DNA of 64,000 nt, taken from assembly GCA_033439255.1 (NCBI GenBank), contig CM065878.1, positions 4,588,001 through 4,652,000 of the forward strand, in the 5' to 3' direction. Source of the DNA: Hericium rajendrae (taxonomy: Eukaryota; Basidiomycota; Agaricomycetes; Russulales; Hericiaceae). Positions 57,583 to 64,000 of this stretch are shown here, in pieces (position 1 is the stretch's first letter; each line of letters starts with the position of its first letter). Under the pieces are notes generated by a model. It made no database searches. It saw only the letters and a list, made by a program, of their open reading frames with translations, and was not told the DNA's origin. Both the position numbers and the translations under genes were made by a program.

Positions 57583-58232
57583 TTCAAAAATGAATATGCT
57601 CCTTTTTATTTTTTTGACTTCAGAAGCAATAGTAGCAGGAAGCCGAACATACACATGTAACTTAGGTTGGATAGGTTTCACCAGATGGCTGCTGCTAGCT
57701 GCTGCTTCTGAGTCTGAGCCTCCTGGTCTGCATCAGAGTTCACTCTGCCACGTTTCCAGGCACATCGGGTTGCATCTTTTTCTCTCGCATTTTTTTTTTC
57801 CTGGGAGACACATGTGCTTTTGTCGGTCTCATGACTTCACCGATTTGTCACCGCTGACGGCAGAGGGATCGCTTGTCGTGGTATCTGAGTGATACAGTAC
57901 CTGGAGCGCACGAAGGAAGCTTCAGGAAGCGGAAGGACATCTCCGGACATAGCCCTACATAGCCTCAAGATTGCTGCAGGCAAGATTATATGTTCTCGAA
58001 TCGAGTGCTGTCCATCACAGACTAGTTTACACACACAAGAGACAGCCTGTCTGTGTTTCAATCGCCCCAGGAAGTCGTGAAATAGCAGTGAATTCATTGG
58101 ACCGGTCATCATCAGTGATCGCAGGTCATCGACCCATCGATATCGACATCGCAACATCGTTGCATCCCGATTATTGTAAAGCCGTCTCCGTGCCGGCGGT
58201 ATCAAGAGACTAGTATACTCAGGAGTGGCAGA
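57583..58232. other. Intergenic region, no gene recognised
   Basis: Only short open frames between the tRNA and the LINE-like insertion. Confidence 0.5.
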
Positions 58233-58247
58233 TTGGCGAGTAATATC
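58233..58247 (+). repeat. Target-site duplication, 3' side of the LINE-like element
   Basis: TTGGCGAGTAATATC, identical to 60487-60501. It abuts the 17-T run that is the element's poly(A) tail on the minus strand. Confidence 0.9.
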
Positions 58248-60486
58248 TTTTTTTTTTTTTTTTTAAATCAATAGTATTTGTATAGCGCCGGTAATTAGCC
58301 AGGGGCGCTTTGGTAAGTACACAAGTAGCCTACTGGAGTGGTAGCTGGAGACATAAATATGAAACGTGACCTAATTGACATTGGGACTGATGAAGCCCTT
58401 ATGACTGGGTCAGAAAGTATGACTGTATGCTGATCGTTAGATGCAAGAAGTGTATCGAGAAAGGGGATAACCGAAACAGAGTCAGACCGAAACTAGGTAG
58501 TCATAGGACAGAACTAAATCTCATCCATGGCGACGTCCGCCGATGGTCCCGCTTTTCCTTTGCCCTTGCCTTGCGACGCAGACGCAGCAGAGGCCATTCC
58601 CGACTTGGGCTTGTGAAGGCCCGGCTGGTGGGAACAAATCCAGGGGTAATCTTGGCGATGTTTGTAAAAGCTGCACTCCGAAGAGTCAGCCCGATGTGCG
58701 TCACGGCAGTTGGCGCAGGCAGCTGGGTGGGGGCAGGTCACGTTCCCTGTGCCGGAGCAGCAGGGAGCCTTGGACGTGTGATCCCGCTCGTCGTGAAGGC
58801 CACTACAATGAGCGCAGCACTTGTAGATTGACCGGCAGTGGTTGGCGCGATGACCCCACTTCTGGCACGTAGTGCAGCGTGGGACCGTGTAATCCTTCGC
58901 AGAGCGGGCAGCCTGTGCCCAACAGGACTCGCCATGCAGAAGTACGGAGCACTTGAGGACGTCCCGAAGAACGGAGCCACGAGCATTGTCCACAAAATCC
59001 ACATAGAGCACACCAAAACCCCAAGCAGACTTGGGGGTGTGGATGCGCGGAGGGGAGGTGATATTGATGCTTGCCCACCGAGGGACCTTGCGGAGATCCT
59101 GGAGGAGAGCATCGGAGGTGACTGGGGAGCCATCACGGTTCTGAAGAGGGATGCGACAGAAGAAGATCGTGTTCCGGAACTAGAACCGAGCGGCAGTAGC
59201 ACGCACAGTTGCAGCATCAGAAGGAGAGGTGAAGTAATGAAGAACAAATTCCCTGAATGTGTTGTCGAGAGATGGAGGTGGCCGTTTGTTGAATCTGACC
59301 CTGAAAGATGATGGTGGCATCCAGCGGACAAACTCGACAAGGAGTCCATCAGCATCAGCAGCTGGGAGGGGGTGAGAGATCAACCAGTCCTGGAACATTT
59401 GGCACAGCGTGCCGTCATTCGAGATGGAAGATGGGTTGAGAGGGGCACCACTAAGGGCGACTGTGATGGTGTTCATCGCACCTGTAGGGGCATGCTTGAC
59501 CGTGGGCTTCTTGGGAACAGGGGGCCATTCTGGTCCAGGAGGGCTGAGATTGGGATACAGGGGGCCTGTAAGGGAGATGGGGGTGATGGTTGAGTCACAT
59601 CTGTCGAGCTGCGTTGGAATCCACTCTATAGGGAAAACTAACAGCTACGATGACAGTAAGAGGATGAAGTGACTACTGTTACATAATCAAGCCCTTCTGC
59701 TTCTGAATCTCTTGACCCTAACCCTAGACCTCTTACAGGGCCCATGCTACGGGCAGCCTGAATAAGCTGGTTGACTGGTGCTGTGGGGAAGGCAGCAGCG
59801 AGGGCGGCGATGCGTGCGAGAGGGTCGGGCCGAGAGGGGGTGGGCGAGACTGGGGCCGCTGAAGCGGCCGGTCGAGTGGCATGTGACTTGGTCTTCTTCG
59901 ACTTGCCTGCAGGTGTGGATGCCGGCGCCTTCTTGCCTTGAGGCTGAGGCGTGCGAGAGGGTTGGGAGGAGGCGACGCTGGCCGCCGCCGTCGCATAGGA
60001 CAGGGGTGGACCCGTCTGAGAGACAGGAGCAGGAGCGGGCGGGTCGGGTGGTGGAGCATCGATGGGCTCAATGATCATGGGGGCCTCAGAAGGAGGGGGA
60101 GGAGGCTGAACGGTAGTCGGGAAGACAGGGAACTGACCATCCCAGGCGAGAGTCAGGTAGGTGATTTCTTGGCGGAGGCGGGCGAGCTCCGGGTTGGGGG
60201 TAGCCTTGAAGTTGCCTAGGAGGATGGCTTCGGCGATACTGTGTAGGGTGGACTGCGCACGGATGTAGTTGGGTACAGGGGGCCTCGCAGGCCCCGGCGT
60301 CGATGAACGAGATGAGGGGTTGGATTGACCGGGAGGGGCAAGGGGAGAATAGGAATTGCGAAAGGATGAAGAGGGGGGAGGGTTGTCGCCGGGCGACGAC
60401 ATGCTGGGAATTGTTGTAGCTGATATCGATGATTTTTCCCAAAGGGGAAGGTAGTGGTTACTGGTCAAGAAGGGATGGCCGCTTCG
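58248..60486 (-). mobile_element. Non-autonomous LINE-like retroelement carrying ORF1 only
   Basis: A 2.2-kb insertion bounded by identical 15-bp duplications. On the minus strand it has an ~84-bp 5' leader, one gag-like ORF1, a ~265-bp 3' region and a 17-base poly(A) tail. Poly(A) plus a variable-length target duplication is the mark of target-primed reverse transcription. No endonuclease or reverse transcriptase sequence occurs between ORF1 and the tail, so mobilisation must have relied on another element's enzymes. Confidence 0.85.
58514..60402 (-). pseudogene. LINE ORF1 (gag-like) protein with zinc knuckles, one frameshift and one in-frame TAG
   Basis: The start MSSPGDNPPPSSSFRNSYSP opens a Pro/Ser/Ala-rich region (residues 1-220) with a basic patch (KKTKSHATR). 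The frame breaks near 59640, where LLVFPIEWIPTQLDRCDS continues in another frame. It then runs NTITVALSGAPLN and on to ATAARF, meets TAG at 59180-59182, and continues in frame with FRNTIFFCRIPLQNRDGSP, an esterase-free ORF1 core. The zinc region follows: CTTCQKWGHRANHC, CAHCSGLHDERDH and CANCRDAHRADSSEC, the usual C-terminal cysteine-rich block of LINE ORF1 proteins. The tail is Lys/Gly-rich and ends VAMDEI. Such proteins bind element RNA as a chaperone. This copy would yield only a truncated product. Confidence 0.85.
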
Positions 60487-60501
60487 TTGGCGAGTAATAT
60501 C
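60487..60501 (+). repeat. Target-site duplication, 5' side of the LINE-like element
   Basis: Second copy of TTGGCGAGTAATATC, directly next to the element's 5' end. Confidence 0.9.
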
Positions 60502-61510
60502 GTGCGGATTGCAATCGATTACCACAGACAACTCGTTCGGTCTCATGCACTAGCCTGATGCCCGTGTCCATGTCATCCATCCATTTGTCCATCAGCATCG
60601 CCATCCTTTCGACCATTCTCCTGGGCATGTGTACCAGGTTTCATCTGGGCACAGATCCCGTCGGGCGCCTTCGCCCGAACCCCGTATGTGGAGTTCAAGA
60701 GAGCGTAAAGCTTAAAGCTTCAAAATGACGGTCTGTCACCCCCACATGCGTAGGTCTGGACTCTGCATAGGCCTCTGTACCCTTCCGCACCATCAACAAC
60801 TTAACAAATTGAAAAAAGATACAGTTCAGAAGCCCTCCGTCCAACTAAGAGTTGATGGCGCCCATCAGTCCTGTGCTGCCCTGAACCGCCATGGAAATAC
60901 GAGAACAGGACAGTGGTCTCAGGCTGAACCGTAATTTCGGGCGGCTTTGATTCGTCCAGCTCGCTCGACAATCGTAACCTCGGGTGGTCGCCGGTTGATC
61001 AGGGCTTTTTTCTCAGTACCGGAAGGACGGTCTTGAATGGCCGCACACCGTCATCGACACGGAAATCGATACTGGGTTCGGCACGGACGAGAGAGGATGG
61101 GACACTCGAGGACGCTCGGGACCGTCACTCCGTGCTGCGGAGACTATCCCCACGCGGGTTAGATTTGGACGCCAAGATCGGGATTATCATCGCCAAGCTC
61201 AAACCGCCGGGCTGCTAATGGCAGGAGGACTCCTTTGTGAAATGCTGTATACCAGCAGCCTACCTGCATCAAACTACGACGCACAGCCCACTCTCGCATC
61301 CACGACGCATCCACGCGGACTACGCCTTGGCCCCGAACCCTTCATAGATCCGACACCGGTTATCTCAGTCTGCGCGCTACGCATCGCCCGTCTTCCGTCT
61401 GGCGGCTGTTATATAATGTTCGTGCTTTTTACCCTCATCTGAGTCCCCTTTCCCCGCTGTACAAGTTGTGCTGCCCTGCCCCATATAGCCCTCGGAACCC
61501 CGGGCCCAGC
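60502..61510. other. Intergenic region upstream of the membrane protein gene
   Basis: No gene recognised. A TATA box lies near its right end. Confidence 0.5.
61410..61416 (+). promoter_or_regulatory. TATA box of the type II membrane protein gene
   Basis: TATATAA, 95 bp upstream of the ATG at 61511. Confidence 0.5.
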
Positions 61511-62813
61511 ATGTTTAATGCGAGCTCGATGTGGGGCTCCCGCCTATACCTCGTGGCCTTCCTCTCAGCCTGCGGGACCATATCCTTCCTCTTCTACACG
61601 CTGTCTCACCCCAACCTACACGACAACCTCTCGCGTTTCAGGCCATTCGGCCGACGCCCGCACTCCCACCATGCCGCCCATGCCCTCGAGCCCCTAAACA
61701 CGACCGCGCCACGCGTGCTCCTTGTCTCCGCATTCTTCCCGCTCTCGAAGTCGAAGCACACGATGTCCGAGTACGAGAGTTGGCTCTCGCGCTTCCTGCA
61801 GCCGATCACGACGGATCTCTACATGTACGCGCCGTCCGCGCTCGCGCCCATGATCGAGCGGCTGCGCGGCAACCTCACCATGACCCTGAACACGACCTTC
61901 TCCTCGCCGTTCGACATCCCGCCTTTGCAGAACCGCGCGGCCGACTATGCCGCGATGCACGAGTGGGATCCGGAGAAGGCGATCCACTCACCCGAGTTGT
62001 ACGCCGTATGGACGGCGAAGCCGTACCTCCTCGATGATGGGCTCAGCCATGCACAGGCGGCGGGCAAGGAGTATGAGTACGCGTTCTGGGTGGACGCGGG
62101 GAGCTTCCGCGAGGTCCACACGTACAAGCACTGGCCGGACGGGCGGCGCGTCGACGAGGTGTTCCGGGAGGCCGAGGCGACCAGCGGCACGCCGCGCGAC
62201 CAGATCATCTTCTTCCCGCTGTGGTGGGTGCCCGATAGCGAGTCCAAGTGGTGGAGGGAGGAACTCGGGCCGATCGACGAGGTGTTCGCCGAAGGTACGC
62301 CGCGCGCCCTCTTCCATTCTGAATCTGAGCCTAAATGAACGCGCGCCTGCAGGGTCGTTCTTCGGCGGACAGCCCGCAGCGGTGCGGATGTACCGCACGC
62401 TGTACTTCGCGTACCACAACCACTACCTCGCGACTCCGCTCTTCGTGGGCAAGGACCAGACGCTCATCAACGCGGTCATATACCTCTTCCCTGCGCACTT
62501 CGCGAGCGTGCTGCTGGCTGACTGGAGCGCGCCCGCGCACCGGGGCGTGCCCGACAATGCGGCGACGCCACTCGGCAGCTGCGGAAGTTCGTGGTATTAC
62601 TTCCAGTATTGGCTGGCACGTGAGACCGAGCGCGAGGTTATGGCGGACGTGTGGATGGAGGAGGAGGATGAGCGCGGGCGGGGCAAGGACTTGGTCCGGA
62701 TGCGGTGTCGCATGGCGCAGACATTGACTGTAGAGAAGCTTCTGCGCAGGGAGTTTGGGCGGCGGTGGAAGCCGCCACGGCCATCCCTCAGCGCCGGGAA
62801 GGACTGGTGGTGA
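61511..62813 (+). CDS. Type II membrane protein resembling HtrL/YibB-type putative glycosyltransferases
   Basis: Two exons, 61511-62294 and 62353-62813, sum to 1245 bases (414 residues). A single membrane segment near the N-terminus (YLVAFLSACGTISFLFYTLS, about residues 13-32) places the bulk in a lumen, Golgi-like topology. The body begins PRVLLVSAFFPLSKSKHTMS and contains YAVWTAKPYLLDDGL, YAFWVDAGSFREVHTYKHWP, RDQIIFFPLWWVPDS, FFGGQPAAVRMYRTLYFAYH and PLFVGKDQTLINAVIYLF. The pattern of an acidic WVDAGS motif followed by a GKDQTLIN motif recalls HtrL/YibB proteins, thought to be glycosyltransferases; I recognise this by pattern only. One sequon cluster (NLTMTLNTT) fits secretory passage. Donor and substrate are unknown. 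Confidence 0.75.
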
Positions 62814-63856
62814 ATGGACCCAAAAACGTTCAGATCTTTTATATCACGGGTTTTGTAGTTAGTCGATCTGTTCACTGTATATTACCGCATAGCACCACTG
62901 AGAGCTCCTTAGTACTTTATATCCGTATTGCGATACATAGAAACTAGCATACCTTCTCGATATCTAGCTATCGTGAAGCAGATAAAAGTTATTCAGTACA
63001 TTGCTATCAAAATGGAATGACAATAGACGAAGACGAGCCATTTGTTATAGCTAGAGTATACCGCAATCAGGGCATCAAAAGTATCTGTCAGCGTCTTCGA
63101 TGCAAACTCATCCAGGAAACGACTTTACCTTCCCTAAGTCCTGCTTTCAATTGCCGATCGATCGTGGTTACCAGTGAACGGTCCCGCCAATCGTGACCAT
63201 GAGAGTCCAATTGACCTGGGCTAACAAGTTTGCTAGACCAGTGCTATGTCCCTTGATATCTAGTGCCAAAGGACAAGTCATGCATGGTGTCAAGAGTAGT
63301 ATGAGGAGCAAATATTTCGGTGTGTTCGGAGAAGTAGTTGCGAAGGCGAGTGACCTAGTTTCCCACGCTTACCTTCATGCTTGTCCTCGAAGACACTGCC
63401 CTCAGCATCGGAGCATCATCAAGCTGAAGGCATCCGACAAAGCTTTTTAGGAACAATAATCTGGCCTCATGATGAGAGCCGATCAGCAGATATGTCTTTC
63501 GCCGTGCAAAGCGTCAATTAATGGATGACAACAGTGATCCTTGGAAAATGAGAAGGCAACTCCGGGTCGCTTCTCGACCCTTGTGGCAAAGTATCCCGCT
63601 GTACCAAGCGCATTGCCCGGCAATGGGTTGTCGGGGTTGGTCTGAACTTTGATTCGGTGAGGCATCTGTGTCTTGCTACAGGTGGCACAAGACGGTCTTG
63701 CTCTGACCATAGACGCCATGACATGCTTGATGGTACGAGTATTGTGCGCTTTCACACAATGCGACTGGTGAACAGCGAGGACAAAGCGTCCGGCATGGCC
63801 CGCGCTCTTGCCTATAAAACCCTTGATTTCTCCCTCCAGGCTGCCCAGTACCCATC
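62814..63856. other. Intergenic region, no gene recognised
   Basis: Short open frames only. The right end carries a TATA box. Confidence 0.5.
63813..63819 (+). promoter_or_regulatory. TATA box upstream of the terminal partial gene
   Basis: TATAAAA, about 44 bp before the ATG at 63857. Confidence 0.5.
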
Positions 63857-64000
63857 ATGGATCCGACTCATTTCGACCAGCCTGACCCGAACGCGCAGAA
63901 CTGGGGATACGCTGCCAGTGTCCCAGTTCCAGGACGCAGCCGTTCGCAGCAATCTCATCACCCAGCCGACGGTCCACAGTACCCGGCGGCCCCTGATCCT
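63857..64000 (+). CDS. Unidentified protein, N-terminal fragment cut by the window edge
   Basis: An open frame from ATG 63857 to the last base encodes MDPTHFDQPDPNAQNWGYAA and continues for 28 more residues rich in Pro, Gln, Ser and Asp. The TATA box just upstream supports transcription. The composition suits the disordered start of a regulatory protein, but no domain is present within the window and no function can be assigned. Confidence 0.55.
   Translation, partial: MDPTHFDQPDPNAQNWGYAASVPVPGRSRSQQSHHPADGPQYPAAPDP

Overview
The window is nuclear DNA of a basidiomycete fungus, most likely an Agaricomycete. Genes carry many short (about 42-100 bp) GT-AG introns. Several families point the same way: a dynein heavy chain ending after the tail domain (the split dhc1/dhc2 arrangement reported for Agaricomycetes), F-box-like paralogues, a Zn2Cys6 regulator, an alpha-glutamyl/putrescinyl-thymine-pyrophosphorylase-like protein and a LINE-type ORF1. 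Exon boundaries were set by hand. For ten multi-exon genes the summed exons are divisible by three, which supports those models.

Layout. 0-7 kb: remnant of a tRNA (m5U54) methyltransferase, then two broken F-box-like paralogues, one interrupted by a 128-bp inverted-repeat element. 7.4-12.2 kb: SDR pseudogene (-), MET2 homoserine O-acetyltransferase (+), and a DNA-base-modification-family protein joined to a chromodomain (-). 12.2-17.2 kb: gene-poor, with a 381-bp TA-flanked MITE. 17.2-30.7 kb: Zn2Cys6 factor, mitochondrial ribosomal RNase III-like protein, dhc1 and histone H2B (-). 31.6-35.1 kb: three tandem paralogous small secreted Ser/Pro-rich proteins. 36-41.2 kb: branched-chain aminotransferase (-), third broken F-box-like copy (+), PNPOx-like protein (-). 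41.7-50.7 kb: two 845-bp Tc1/mariner-like elements head to head, then two inverted copies of an unclassified repeat enclosing the E2 gene of branched-chain 2-oxoacid dehydrogenase; the right copy has expanded into a roughly 2-kb tandem array. 52.6-57.2 kb: tandem serine carboxypeptidases, the first a pseudogene, the second intact. 57.5 kb: intron-containing tRNA-Leu(CAG). 58.2-60.5 kb: LINE-like element with ORF1 only and a 15-bp target-site duplication. 61.5-62.8 kb: type II membrane protein resembling HtrL/YibB proteins. 63.86 kb to the end: start of an unidentified gene.

Two genes act in the same pathway: the aminotransferase and the E2 transacylase are consecutive steps of branched-chain amino acid breakdown, about 8 kb apart. 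MET2, H2B, dhc1 and the mitoribosomal gene are housekeeping. The rest is accessory: decayed duplicates, short secreted proteins and repeats. Many broken genes carry single-base frame errors, so true decay and assembly error must be kept apart.
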